Below, one piece after another: positions 1 through 11,104 of a stretch of 64,000 bases of DNA. The DNA lies in the NCBI GenBank assembly GCA_009823505.1, contig VZQC01013826.1, positions 416,541 to 480,540 of the forward strand, read 5' to 3'. Position 1 is the stretch's first letter. The number at the start of each line of letters is the position of its first letter. The DNA is from Rhizomys pruinosus (Eukaryota; Chordata; Mammalia; Rodentia; Spalacidae). The notes beneath the pieces are model-generated. The model was not told where the DNA came from. It made no database searches and saw nothing but the letters and a program-made list of their open reading frames with translations. The position numbers and the translations under genes were made by a program.

Positions 1-147
1 CAGCACTCAGAGGAAGAGAGGGCCAAGCTAGTGTGCCATGGGCCCCATCTCTAAGTGGCTTATGGCCTTTGTCCTCATGCCTGGCCCCACTGGATGAAGA
101 ATTCCCACCAAGCCCTTCTCCCTGTGCCCACCTTGTCTCTTGTGTTA
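1..147. other. Anonymous sequence
   Basis: No repeat family or coding signal recognised in this short left edge. Confidence 0.4.
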
Positions 148-540
148 AATAGCTTTAGTTGTCAACTTGACACACCTAGAAAGAAGGAACCTCAACTGGG
201 GAATTCCCTCTTCTGACTTGGCCTTGTGCCCATGTCTGTAGGCATTTTCTTGGTTGTTGAGTGATGTGGGAGGTCCCAGCCCACTGTGGGTAATGCCACC
301 CCTGGGTTTGAGGTCCTGTGTTATATAAGAAAGCAAGTTGAGGACAGCTCACAGGAGCAAGCCAGTAAGTAGCCTACCCTAACAGGTTTTACTCCACATT
401 TCTGCCTTGATAATCCTGCCTTAGTGTCCTTCAGTGACAAACTATAACATGGGAGGTCTAAGATAAAATGAGCCCTTACTTCCTCAAGATGGTTTTGATA
501 AGTGTTTTGCCACAATAATTCTGATAAAACTAGAACAGCC
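148..540 (-). mobile_element. URR1-like hAT-Charlie nonautonomous DNA element
   Basis: The plus strand shows the reverse complement of the family: gtcaacttgacacacct near the left end, cagcccactgtggg and tgccacccctggg in the middle, and a run resembling the usual end (cttcctcaagatggttttga) at the right. The element is non-coding. Related copies in this window lie at 8868, 19655, 29990 and 51612. The name URR1 is from memory of the rodent family; the homology between the copies is visible directly. Confidence 0.7.
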
Positions 541-697
541 CTCTTTTTCAAAAGTTCTGAGAAAGTTCCTCCTTCCAGAGGGAAGTGTACCTGGCAAGGG
601 GGTCCAATAGAAGGCTGCCAATTGGCCAGCTCATAGCTGTTGTCTACCAATGCAAAGAATCTCTGGAACCCTGTGTTCCAAATCTGTCCAGATATCT

Positions 698-838
698 GCA
701 GGCTGATGGTACAAGCTTGGAATCCCAACACTACCAAAGTAGATGCAGGAGGAACACAGCTCAAGCTGCCTTCCCTGCATAATGATTTTGAAGCCAGCCT
801 GTGCTACATGAGACCCTGTCTCAGAAACCAAATGAATA
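698..838 (+). mobile_element. Degenerate B1-like SINE
   Basis: A weak B1 frame is visible: ggaatcccaacac, then gaagccagcctgtgctacat and gagaccctgtctcagaaacc. It is far more diverged than other B1 copies here, so an old monomer or a B4-type element is possible. Confidence 0.5.
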
Positions 839-1160
839 ATACCAATCACCAGTGGAAAGGGCGAACTGGGGGGAGCAGGATGTGGGAGAAAGTAGCTTAG
901 GTCTAAGTCACTGTGTGCGATGGGACAAGCATAGGGACACACTCAGATGTAGCCACAGACCACCTGCAAGCAGGTAGGAGGCCCTGGGAGCAGGCCTCTG
1001 GGAGGCCGGGTTTGTAGCCACCTATCAGGATGGTGTAGTAGGCATTCTGAACATAAAATGGTGTCCCAAGGCTTCCAGGAAGCAGTTTATTTGTACCAGT
1101 ACAGGCCCTGAGAGTCAATTCTCTAAACCAGAGTCTTGAATAAAGAAAAACTAAGATTTT
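839..1160. other. Anonymous sequence
   Basis: Nothing recognised. An aataaa hexamer near 1139 has no gene context. Confidence 0.35.
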
Positions 1161-1164
1161 TATA

Positions 1165-2585
1165 ATTTTTGCTTTCTTTTTTTTAATTTATATACATTTT
1201 TTATCAAATCTAGACCCGTGTCCCCCACCCTATCCCCCCACCCCACCAGAGCTCATGCATTCTGCCAAACATGCTTTTCATCTCTTTCTCAGTCTTTCTC
1301 AATATTCTCCATGTGGAAGTTGACTGTTTTGAGCAGAAGTTCACTGTTTCAGTCAGTTCTTTGATGCAGTCCTTTCTGTTGTTGTTGTTGTTGTTTCTGG
1401 TATGCATCACTCCCAACTATTGGGACAAAAGCTCAAGGGCGGACACAAGAAATACTTACAACTTAGGTAATTGGCACTAGCATCCACAGATGAGGGATAC
1501 CATTCTCATTTTGTTTTCTTGGACTGTGTTACTTCACTCAGCATGATGTCCTCTAGCCCAGCCATTTTCATGCAATTGTCTGAGTGCATCTTTCTTTTCT
1601 GCTGCATAGGAACCTCCATTGTGATATGTACCACATTTCTCTATCCACTCATCAGTTGAGGGGCACTTGAGGTGTGGTTCCAGCTCCTGCTATTGTGAAG
1701 AGAGCTGAAATAAACATGGCCATGCAAGTATCTCTGTGGTGGGGTGAGTCTGAGGGTACATGCCTAGGAGTGGTATGGCTTGGGTCATGTGGCAATTCAT
1801 TCCAAGTCTTCCAAGGGTTCTCCACACTGCTGTCTCCATAGGCTGTATGAGTTTACATTCACCAGCATTTGATGAGTGTCTCCATTTCCCCACAACCTCT
1901 CCAGCACTTGGTATCATTTGTTTTCTTGATCCTAGCCAGTCTTATTGGAGTAGATGATACCTTAAAGTGGTTGTAATTTGCATTTCATAAATGATTAGTG
2001 AGTTGAAATTTTTAAGGTGTTTTCTCAGCCATCTTGTGTTTCACAAGCCAGCTTGTGAAGTCTCTGTTCAAGCTCTTTGCTCCATCTTTTGATGGTCATT
2101 TGTTTTCTTTCTCTTTTTTTTTGAGTAGTTTTATATATTCTGGGAAATCAATGCTTTGGGTCAGATGGTTTCTGGCGGTGAAGTTGTCCTCCCACTCTGT
2201 GGATTCTCTTCACTTCCTTGATTGTTTCTTTTGATGTACAGAAGCTTTTGAGTTTAATGAGGTCCCATTTGTCAATTGTCGACCTTAATTCTTGTGCAAC
2301 TGCTGTCTGATTTAGGAAGTCTTTTTCTATGCCTATGTCTTGTAGTCTGCTGCCAACTTTTTCCTCTATCGCCTTCAGAGTTTGGGGTTTCACGTTGAGG
2401 TCTTTGATCCATCTGGAGTTGACTTTTGTACAGGGCGAGAGGTAGGGGTTTAATTTCATTCTTCTACAAGTGATGATCCAGTTTTGCCAACACCACTTGC
2501 TGAAGATGCTGTCTTTTCTTCATTGTGTCTTCTTGGCCCCCTTGTCAAATATGAGATGAGATGGCTGAAATTACATGTGCTCAGG
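1165..2585 (-). mobile_element. 5'-truncated LINE-1: ORF2 C-terminus and 3'UTR
   Basis: The minus strand encodes the end of LINE-1 ORF2p in broken frames. Between 2459 and 2148 it reads a segment with [20 protein letters not shown] and [16 protein letters not shown], and between 1917 and 1690 a segment with ECKLIQPMETAVWRTL from the cysteine-rich C-terminal region. The 3'UTR runs to a T-rich stretch near 1180, the reverse of an A tail. No reverse transcriptase palm is left. The same ORF2 segments recur in the longer copy at 57830-60115. Confidence 0.85.
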
Positions 2586-2740
2586 TTTGGATCTTAATTT
2601 TTGCTTTCTTATCTCCTATGCATAAAAGTGTACATTTTGATTGGTATTCAGATACATATTAAGATGATACAAACATAGTTGAAATATTTGGGGAGGGAGA
2701 GGTGGTTGGAGCTTGAACAGGAGAGGACCAGAAACACATG

Positions 2741-3098
2741 GTGTATTAGTCATTTTTCTGTTGCTGTGATAAAACACCATGACCAAGGAACTTATAAAAG
2801 GAAGAGTTTATTTGAGCTTACGATTGACGGTTCCAGGGAATTAGAGTCCATTGTGGTGGGAGGCATGGCGGCTGGAGCTGGAGCAGCATGCCAAGGGTCA
2901 CATCTTGCAATCAGCACAGGAAGCAGAGAGAGCAACTGTAGACCATGAGGCTTGTTAAACTCACTAAGCCTGCCTCCAATAACGTACTTCCTCTAGCAAG
3001 GCCACACCTTCTAAGACCTCCAAAAACAGTGCCACCAAATGGAGACAAAATGTCTGAATACTTACAGCCTATGGGGGACACTCATTCAAACCACCACA
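2741..3098 (+). mobile_element. Rodent hAT-type nonautonomous element, second family
   Basis: It begins with gtgtattagtcatttttctg then ttgctgtgataaaacaccat, and ends with gggggacactcattcaaacc. The interior contains aaggccacaccttctaagac and agtgccaccaa. Matching copies lie at 41957, 43553 and 60337. I place it with rodent hAT-Charlie elements (URR1/RCHARR group), but the exact family is uncertain. Confidence 0.65.
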
Positions 3099-3418
3099 CA
3101 TGGACACAGAGACATCATTCGTAAACTATCCTATCACATTCCACCCTTCAATGTTCCCATTCCTTTAGTGTTCAAAGAGCATCATCTTGACTCAGGGGCC
3201 TATATTCCCAGAGCACCTTCACAGAGAGCCACCGTTTTCTTCTCAACCATGACTTCACTAAGGCTGATGACTGATATCATAATTAAGGAAGCAAAGCTAA
3301 GCTAAGACTGCAGATCTTCCAACAAATAAGACTACAGTAATTTTCAGGATATTGAATCCACCCCAAAGTTTGAAAACCCTCCAAATAACTCTTTGGGGGG
3401 GTTCCAGCTCTTCTTGGT
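3099..3418. other. Anonymous sequence
   Basis: No repeat or gene signal recognised between the hAT-type element and the duplicated block. Confidence 0.35.
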
Positions 3419-4345
3419 CTGGACTGGTATGTGACCAACTTTTCTCATTCAGGCTGATTTCTAAGACCTTTTCTTCATCATCTATTTCTTTTTTTAATTT
3501 TAAAAATTTTTTTCTTTATTTTTATTTCATGTGTATGAATGTTATGTCTGCATATGTTTAAGTGCACCCATGTCATGCAATGCCTGAGGAGGACAGAAGA
3601 GGGCGTTAGATCCCCCCAGGAAATGGAGTTACAGACAGTTGTCAGCTGCCATGAGGGTGCTGGGATTTGAACCTGGGTCTTCTGTAAGAACAACCAGTGG
3701 CCTTAACCACTGAGCCATGTCTCCAGTCCCCATCATCTATTTCTAAGCAGCAGTTTCACAGATTACATTTTCTACAAACTCCTCCCTCAGAAACCAGTTA
3801 GTAATCTAATGCCAGAGGTTCTGATATCAGCATTGCACATTTCAACGTGTTGTCTGACTACTATGTTAAGGGCCCTTATAATGTCATTGGTTATCATTTC
3901 AATGACAATATAAAATTTGATGATATGGTTCAACACATAGATAAGAGTATGATAATCCCAAAATGCATCCTCTGTCCAGTTGGCTGGACCACAATATTTC
4001 ATTGTATACCATTCATCATCTTTCCAATCACCTATTTTAAGGTCCACTATTTGGGTGGGGTATACTAGGACTCATAGACATCAACTCACAGATGTCCTCT
4101 AGAAAGTGGGAACATGAAGGATTTCAAACTAGTCCCCAGAACACATGATCCTGATTGGTTTGAGAGAAGCACTATCTAAGCAGACCTCCTGAATTTCCAG
4201 TCTACCTCACCTGGGGCCCAATATTTGATTTCTTTATGAACATTGTTCCATGCCTGCTATAGATAATAAAAGTTAAATAAAGGTTGAGAATATTCTCCAG
4301 AAGGGTTTGGGATTCCCCACCATTGGCTTTTCTGGGTGCATTATA
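3419..4345. repeat. Tandem duplication, copy A, left block
   Basis: This block matches 7730-8862 in order and orientation, for example gaccaacttttctcattca, gcatcctctgtccagttggc and ttggcttttctgg, with many substitutions and small indels. It carries its own B2 insertion at 3490. No coding content is recognised. Confidence 0.75.
3490..3730 (-). mobile_element. B2 SINE with target-site duplication
   Basis: The B2 is read in reverse, from the T-rich tail through tgtgtatgaatgttatgtct to gagccatgtctccagtccc. It is flanked by exact 14-bp copies of catcatctatttct at 3476-3489 and 3731-3744. The paralogous site near 7786 holds a single copy (catcatctatgtct) without the SINE, so this insertion followed the duplication or belongs to one lineage of it. 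Confidence 0.9.
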
Positions 4346-4591
4346 CTCTTTGACCCAGTCATGTCAGAGTTCCTACAGAAATACTAAATCAACATCCCCA
4401 TCAGGCAATGCAGCTCTTTCCAATAATTAAGGTCTTAAGCAGCCAAGCCCTCGAATCAAGAAAGGGTACCTCACTTCATCAAAGGGCTCCAGAAGGCCTA
4501 CTTTTCTGGTTTCTGAGGACCATTGATTCTTTGGATTAATCCTGTCACATACATAATGAGAAGATATTAAGAGTATACTATAGGAACAAAA
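4346..4591. other. Anonymous sequence in copy A only
   Basis: No counterpart is visible in copy B and nothing is recognised. Confidence 0.35.
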
Positions 4592-4785
4592 GAGATGATC
4601 AGCTGTTAGCTCATGGGCTATTTTGCAGAGGACCTAGTTTGGGATCCCAGCATCTACCTGATGTCTACCTACCATCTGTAGCTCCAGTTCCAGTGGATTT
4701 TATGCCATCTTTTCATTTCCACCAACATTTCAACACGAGTAAACTTATCTGCATGCAAAACATGCATTTTTATTATGCTTTTTAT
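4592..4785 (+). mobile_element. Degenerate B2-like SINE
   Basis: Weak B2 landmarks occur in order: gttagctcatgggc, gcagaggacctagttt, gggatcccagcatctac and ctccagttccagtgg. It is one of the most diverged B2-like copies here. Confidence 0.55.
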
Positions 4786-4789
4786 TATT

Positions 4790-4952
4790 TTTTTTTTGAT
4801 TTTTTTTTTGTCTTTTTGAGACAGGGTCTCCCTGTAGTCCCAGCTGTCCTGGGACTCACTCCGTAGACCAGATTAGCCTTGAACTCACAAAGATCCACCT
4901 GCCTCTGCCTCCCAAGTGCTGGGATTAAAGGCGTGTGCCACCACGCCCGGCT
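4790..4952 (-). mobile_element. B1 SINE
   Basis: Reverse orientation, from the T-rich tail and gtctttttgagacagggtct to gccaccacgcccggc. It is near full length and only slightly diverged. Confidence 0.9.
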
Positions 4953-5829
4953 GAGTAGTGCTGCTTTATCTTCATCCTTCCAAGTGGTCCTGGTCACCTG
5001 AGACCAAAAGGGGAGGAAATAATCCTCTTGGAGACAGCAGTCTGAGTTTCTGGGATTATTTTGGGGCACATATACTTATCCTATGATAAGCTTCTAACGA
5101 TAAGCTTCCACAGGTAATATGATGGGGTAGAATTTTGCCAATAGCAGCACAGGCATCAAAGATTAGAAATGCAAGTTACTGAGGGTTGGTTAGAAGGGTT
5201 CTGGTAATTGGGGTGCCTTTCCTGTGAAAGCTTTGCACCTCCAGCCATTCCTCAGTGGGAGACAATTGAGGGTCAAAACAGATGTGTTGCTTGCCATGTT
5301 GACATATAGAATAGGTAGTTTCCTTATGCTCACAAGTTCTAATAACATTGCACCTGCAGGAGAAATGGATGTGGTAAAAATCGTAAGTACATCATAGTCA
5401 AATGGAATACTGCAAACACAGAGGCCACAAGAGAGCATCTTTGGAACTATGAAGGAGAACCAGATGAAGAGAAACAGATAACAAAAGTTATACATTCTGA
5501 AGAGGTACAGAGGTGCTGTCAGAAACCTCTGGCTGCAAGTCTGCTCAGCAAGGGCAACAGAGGCCAAGTTCACAGCAAATGCCACAGGGCAAGAAGCCAG
5601 CAACAGACAAAGGTCTGGGATAACAACACACTACAGGCAGTTTAGAAAAGTAAAAGCAGTTCATTTGCCCTTCAGGTGACCAGTTCATCAATTCCTGAGG
5701 TGTCCACCATGAATAGATGGGTCAGCTTCCAGAGAGACCAAAGGAGAGATGTTTGCTTCCTGTCCCACTGGGTCCTATAGGTTTGCAGCTTGATTTTTCC
5801 AGATGGTCAGCTTACAGGTACCCCTGTGG
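4953..5829. other. Anonymous sequence in copy A only
   Basis: A minus-strand frame of 137 codons (5603-5190) is open but shows no recognisable domain. Given the integrase remnant just to the right, this could be decayed retroviral DNA, but I could not identify any retroviral motif in it. Confidence 0.35.
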
Positions 5830-6000
5830 GAGGTTTAGGTCCCTGCCATGGGTTGTTCTGGGCATATGTTTCACAGTGTTCAAAGATCAAGCCACCCTGG
5901 AGAGCCGGGGACTGAAAAATACTGGTTTAAAACAGTTGCCAGAGATGTTTGGCCAATGCAAATCTCTTGTTGGAACTGTCTAACAAAGGCAGAGGAAATG
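5830..6000 (-). pseudogene. Endogenous retrovirus integrase N-terminal fragment, degraded
   Basis: Minus-strand frames read FVRQFQQEICIGQTSLATVL followed, after a frame change near 5881, by HCETYAQNNPWQGPKPPTG. The spacing and the GQT, CxxY and NNPxQGPKxPxG patterns resemble the zinc-binding domain at the start of class I retroviral integrases. The expected paired histidines and the second cysteine are not preserved, so this is a dead relic. It sits only in copy A and is separate from the element at 12046-15660. Confidence 0.5.
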
Positions 6001-6159
6001 GCTTCTGGGATCTCTATTCTGTCATCCTCAAAGCTCCATCATCCTCTTTGGAGATAATTTCCATTCTCAGTCTTAAGCCAGGCAGTCTCATGCTGACAGT
6101 AGTTAGGGTCCCATTCAGCTAAGGAGCTGTGTGCCCCTTGGGATTCTGGGAAGCCTGGA

Positions 6160-7690
6160 CCTAACATTCCAGCCTTTTGATTATGATAAGGAAATGGAGC
6201 GCTGTTCTCTCTCTTCTGTATCTGCTTCAGAGCTGACTGGGGGCGAAGTCTTGGGGAAACAGCTGTCAGGCTGGAGGGTTAGAATCCGGTTTCCCATTTT
6301 GGCTGCTCTTTGTGCTCTGCCCAGTGGGTTTGGTCCATATCAGTATTGGCCAGTACTTAGTGGACGTTTTCTCTGCAATTGAAAAGACAAGCTGGTTGAG
6401 TCTTACATGAGTATACCAGTGCAGGGACTTCACAGTACCAACAGGGGGCTACTGGGTGCATTAGCAGTTGGAGGGTCCCTGTCCAGGGTCTGCAGAAGGA
6501 GAGAGGGCCTGTACCCTGGTTTGAGGAGTTAGAAAAAAGTTTTAGTACACAGAGCTCTAGAATGAGAGCCATAACCATGAGAATATAAAAGGTGGTATTT
6601 TCTGGCATGGCACATTAAATCTGTCATCTATCTCTGAGATATTTTCTAACATTACACAGTAGATTCCTAACTTGGCACAGTAGGTCTCTCACCTATCTCT
6701 CTGATAATAACCTATTTCATTTTCTCTTCTTTAGATTACAATTTCCTGTTGGGGTGTTTAAAACCACACAGTTAGCTCATATAAATGAAGTTTGTTTCGG
6801 TGTTAAGGTCAGTTGAGGTTCTGCTCCTTAAGGGGTCACTCAGGCCTTGTGCCTGGCTCTCTTCACCAGTTCCATCTATGTGAGGACAAAGTCAGTCCTT
6901 GCTTGACCACACCTTCCCTTTGTAGGGTGAGGAGTTTCTCCTCTATATGGACTTTCCTCCCTTGACTGGACACTGGCAGGTGAAGTCCTTTTAAGTGAAT
7001 CTCCAAGACTTCCCTGGCATGGGATGACTGGTGACTCGCTGCCACAGGACATACACAAAGTTATGGATGCAGGACCCTAGGATCCAAGTTGACGTCAGAG
7101 GGTAGGGGCCAAAATATTGTCCCTTCAAATCTCTCTTGCCAAATCAGATTGGAGCTTTAAGTGTGGTTGTTAAACCTCCAAGAGTATTGCTTGAATTAAT
7201 TTGGTACTTTAATTACCATATAACTCCTAAGTAAAGCTTGAACATTGACTTAAGCACTGTTAATAAATTCTTAATTGCTGTGGCAAATATATTCTGACTA
7301 ATAATAAAAGCTCATGGTAGGAGCCTGGTGGTAGTGGCTGCAGCACAGGCTAGGAAAGGATGCTACTTACTGGCTTGTGTTGCTGGCTCATGTTCAGCCT
7401 ATTGTACACAATATAGAAATATCTGGCCTCAGCCGGGTGTGGTGGTGCATGCCTTTGATCCTATCACTTGGGAGGCAGAGGCAGGCGGATCTTTGTGAGT
7501 TCAAGGCCAGCCTGGTCTACAGAGCGAGTTCCAGGCCAGCTGGGGCTACAGAGAGACCCTGTCTTGAAAAGACAAAAAAAAAAAAAAATATATCTGGCCA
7601 AGAATGGCATCACCCACAACAGGCACAGCCCAGTCCAATGAAGGCAATTATTGAGGTTTCTCAGCTCAGGTGTATCAAGTTTACATTAAA
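6160..7690. repeat. Tandem duplication, copy A, right block
   Basis: This block matches 9752-11371 closely; by eye about nine bases in ten agree. Shared landmarks are attccagccttttg at the left, cagtaccaacagggggctac in the middle and caggtgtatcaagtt at the right. A TATA-like tataaaagg motif at 6584 has no gene context. It could be non-coding retroviral interior, but I recognise no family. Confidence 0.8.
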
Positions 7691-7705
7691 GCTATGCAAT
7701 AAGTG
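7265..7705 (+). mobile_element. URR1-like relic, split by a B1
   Basis: Landmarks of the URR1-like family remain: ttgctgtggcaaatat, tacttactggcttgtgttgc, cacccacaacaggcaca and gtgtatcaagtttacatta. The paralogue at 11105-11371 lacks the B1. Confidence 0.6.
7432..7589 (+). mobile_element. B1 SINE with target-site duplication
   Basis: Full-length B1 from gccgggtgtggtggtgcatg to an A-rich tail. The flanking 10-bp repeat atatctggcc lies at 7419-7428 and 7590-7599. The empty site, a single atatctggccaagaatggca, is preserved in copy B near 11252. Confidence 0.93.
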
Positions 7706-8324
7706 TTATAACCTAACACTTTTCTTAATCTGGGCTGGACATGACCAACTTTTCTCATTCACTCTGATTTCTACTATGATCTTTCCTTCATCATCTATGT
7801 CTAAGTAGCAGGTGCTCAGGTGAAGTTTCCCACAAACTCCTCCATCAGAGACCAGCAAATAATCTAAGGCCAGAGGGTCTGATATATTGCCTTGCATGTT
7901 TTGATGTGCTGTCTGCCTAGTAGGTTAAGGGACTTAACAGGGTCATTTGTTATACTTTCAACTACTTAAAATCTGATGACACAGTTCAAAGTATAAAACA
8001 GAGTATGATAACCCCAAATTCATCCTCTGTCCAATTGGCTGGGCCACAATATTTTATTATACACTTGGGAGGCCATTCATCATCTTTTCAATCACCTATT
8101 TTAAGGCCTTCATTTTCTCTCAGTCTCCCAGTCTTGGTAGGCTTCAATTCACATATATTCTCATCTAAAAGTAGGAGCACAAAGGATAGAAAAATAGTCA
8201 AGAAACACATGATGGTGATCAGTTATGGGGAGGTACCGTCTAAGCAGTCCTCCCGGACTTCCTGGGGCCTGATATTTGACATATGGACATTGCTCCATGC
8301 CTGTTGTAAAAGAGAAAACTCAAG

Positions 8325-8541
8325 GGCTAGAGAGATGGCCTAGCAGTTAAGAATGCTGACTGCCCTTACAGAGGACCCAGGTTCGATCCCCAGCACCCAC
8401 ATGGCGGCTGAGAACCGTCTTTGACTCCAGTTCCAGGGGAATCCAACACCCTCTTCTGACCTCCGCAGCATTGCACGACATGAGTGCACAGACCTGCATG
8501 TAAACAGTACATTCATACACATTTTTTAAAAAAGGCATAAA
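8325..8541 (+). mobile_element. B2 SINE with 17-bp target-site duplication
   Basis: Begins ggctagagagatggcctagc and ends in an A-rich tail. The flanks aaaagagaaaactcaag at 8308-8324 and 8542-8558 are identical, the clearest long target-site duplication in the duplicated region. Confidence 0.92.
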
Positions 8542-8602
8542 AAAAGAGAAAACTCAAGCAGAGTGGGGATTTACTTTTAGCTTATATTTTCTCCGCAATT
8601 TT

Positions 8603-8801
8603 TTTCAATTTATTTTTATATTATATCTATGAGTATTTTGCCTGCTGTATGCAATGTTCACAGAGGCCAAAAGAGGGTGTCAGATCCCTGGAAATGGAGT
8701 TATATATGGTTGTCACCCTCCATGTGGGTACTGAGAACTGAACCTGGGTCCTCTGCAAGAGCAGTCAGTGCTCTTAACCTCTGAGCCATCTCTCCAGCCC
8801 A
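8603..8801 (-). mobile_element. B2 SINE
   Basis: Reverse orientation, ending in gagccatctctccagccc. It is more diverged than its neighbour at 8325 and therefore probably older. Confidence 0.85.
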
Positions 8802-8867
8802 GAGATTGGGGATTTTCTTCAGAAGGGTTTGGGGTTCTCCTACCATTGGCTTTTCTGGATAGGTCCT

Positions 8868-9255
8868 AGTTTGCTTTCAATAGCTGTGACAAAACCCTCT
8901 GACCAATACCAACTTGGAGAGGAAAGGGTTTATTTAGCTTACATCTCAGAAGGTAGGAGGAACTCAGGGCAAGAACCTGGAGGCAGGAGCTGAAGCACAG
9001 GCCATGGAGGAACACTGCTTACTGGCTTGCTCCCTGGCCCATGCTAGGCTGGCTTTCTTATACAATATTGGACAACCTGCCCAGGGGTAGCACTGCCCAC
9101 AGTGGGCTGGACCTTCCCACATCACTCAGCAATCAAGAAAATATCCCACAGATGTGACCACCAGCCTGTCTCATGGAGGAAATTCCCCATTTGAGGATCC
9201 CTCAACCCAGGTGTGTCAAGTTGACACTAAAGCTTTCCAGCACAATTTACCCCTT
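8868..9255 (+). mobile_element. URR1-like hAT element
   Basis: Near complete: gctttcaatagctgtgacaa, ggaaagggtttatttagctt, actgcccacagtgggctgga and caggtgtgtcaagttgacac are all present in order. It occupies the place where copies A and B stop matching. Confidence 0.75.
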
Positions 9256-9387
9256 GTCAACCTGACACACAAAACACATCACCATAGAGGCTATAAGGGC
9301 TATACGTTCTTTTATGCATGTCACATCCCAGCTTATAGAATGGCATAGGTAGTCAGGATACCAATCATTCCTTGACACATCAAGGTT

Positions 9388-9751
9388 TGGTGGTCAGTGT
9401 AAGGTTATGGTGCACTCCCTCCTGAAATGAGAGGCCACGAGGTCTAAGCACTCCAGAGCAAAGTTTAATTCAGGGTAGCCAGGGCTAGGCTCAGGGGAAA
9501 GATAGAGCCAAGCACAGAATGGCATCTGGCTTGGGAATTTAAGGGAGAAGGTGGGAGTGGGATTCAGTGAGAGTGGGGTGGGTAGCACACTTTGCAGGAA
9601 TCTGGCTTTCGAAAGGTGGAAGATTTCTGAGTAATCGGTGGTGGCCTGCTTTAGCATAGCCAAAGGCTAGCCTAGTAGAGCAGGTCCTTGGGCAACATGG
9701 ATCTTAGGTGTCTCTGCATTCCAATGGGCTTCTGGAGCTCACACCCTGACA
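9388..9751 (-). mobile_element. Solo LTR, probably class I
   Basis: On the minus strand the segment starts TGTCAGGGTGTGAG and ends in CA. It carries a polyadenylation-like attaaa before ctttgctctggagtgctt, an R/U5-like arrangement. A purine-rich run (aaaaggctggaa) abuts its upstream edge, as a polypurine tract would. It is present in copy B only. Family unknown; the edges rest on the TG/CA rule alone. Confidence 0.55.
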
Positions 9752-10315
9752 TTCCAGCCTTTTGTTTCTATAGGAAAAAGGGCGGAGGTCTGTCTTCTGT
9801 AACTGCTTCAGAGCTGAACAGGGGCGAAGTCTTGGGGGAACAGCTGTCAGGCTGGAGGGTTAGAATCCGGTTTCCCATTTTAGCTGCTTGGGGTGCTCTG
9901 CCCGGTGGGTTTGGTCCAGATCGATAGTGGCCAGTACTTAGTGGATGTTTTCTTTGCAACTGAAAAGACAAGCTAGTTGAATCTTACATGAGTATACCAG
10001 TGCAGGGACTTCACAGTACCAACAGGGGGCTACTGGGTGCATTAGCAATTGGAGGGTCCCTGTCAAGGGAATGCAGAGGGAAAAAGGACGTGTACCCTGC
10101 TTTGAGAAATTGGAAAAAGTTTTAGTACGCAGAGCTTTAGAATGATGGCCAGCTTTAATACACAGGGCTCCAGAATGAGAGCCATAACCATGAGAATATA
10201 AAAGGTCATATTTTCTGGCATGGCACATTAAATCTGTCATCTATCTTTGAGATATTTTCTAGCATGACATAGTAGATTCCTAACTGGGCACAGTAAGTCT
10301 CTCACTTATCTATTT

Positions 10316-10474
10316 TCTTTTATTTTTTTTTTTCTTTTTGAGACAGGGTCTCCCTGTAGCCCCAGCTGTCCTGGAACTCACTCTGTAGACCAGGCTGGCC
10401 TTGAACTCACAAAGATCCACCTGCCTCTGCCTCCCAAGTGCTAGGATTAAAGGCGTGCGCCACCACGCCCGGCT
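10316..10474 (-). mobile_element. B1 SINE
   Basis: Reverse orientation with a T-rich tail and a complete body to cgcccggc. It is absent from the matching position in copy A near 6650. Confidence 0.9.
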
Positions 10475-11104
10475 ATATTTTCTAACATGGCACAGTAGAT
10501 TCCTAACTTGGCACAGTAGGTCTCTCACCTATCTCTCTGATAATAACCTATTTCATTTTCTCTTCTTTAGATTACAGTTTTCTGTTGGGGTGTTTAAAAC
10601 CACACAGTTAGCTCAGATAAATGAAGTTTGTTTTGGTGTTAAGGTCAGTTGAGGTTCTGCTCCTTAAGGGGTCACTCAAGCCTTGCGCCTGGCTCTCTTC
10701 ACCAGTTCCATCTATGTGAGGACAAAGTCAGTCCTTGCTTGACCAGAGCTTCCCTTTGAAGGGTGAGGAGTTTCTCCTCTATATGGACTTTCCTCCTTTG
10801 ACTGGACACTGGCCAGATGAAGTCCTTTTAAGTGAATCTCCAAGACTTCCCTGGCGCAGGATGACTGGTGACTCGCTGCCACAGGACATGCACAAAGTTG
10901 TGGATGCAGGACCCTAGGACCCAAGTCAACCTCAGAGGGTAGGGGCCAAAATATTGTCCCTTCAAATCCCTCTTGCCAAATCAGATTGGAGCTTTAAGTG
11001 TGGTTGCTAAACCTCCAAGAGGATTGTTTGAATTAATTTGGTACATTAATTACCATACAACTCCTAAGTAAAGCTTGAACATTGACTTAAGCACTGTTAA
11101 TAAA

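Larger units (their letters stand above)
7730..8862. repeat. Tandem duplication, copy B, left block
   Basis: Counterpart of 3419-4345. It lacks the B2 of copy A and has gained two other B2 elements (8325 and 8603), so the two blocks differ in length although their shared backbone is similar. Confidence 0.75.

Noticed and set aside
5190..5603. 137-codon minus frame with hydrophobic stretches
   Set aside because: No similarity to a membrane protein or to env could be recognised; hydrophobicity alone is not support.
6584..6592. TATA-like tataaaagg as a promoter
   Set aside because: Present in both duplicated copies in non-coding sequence with no transcription unit visible; at most an LTR-type relic.
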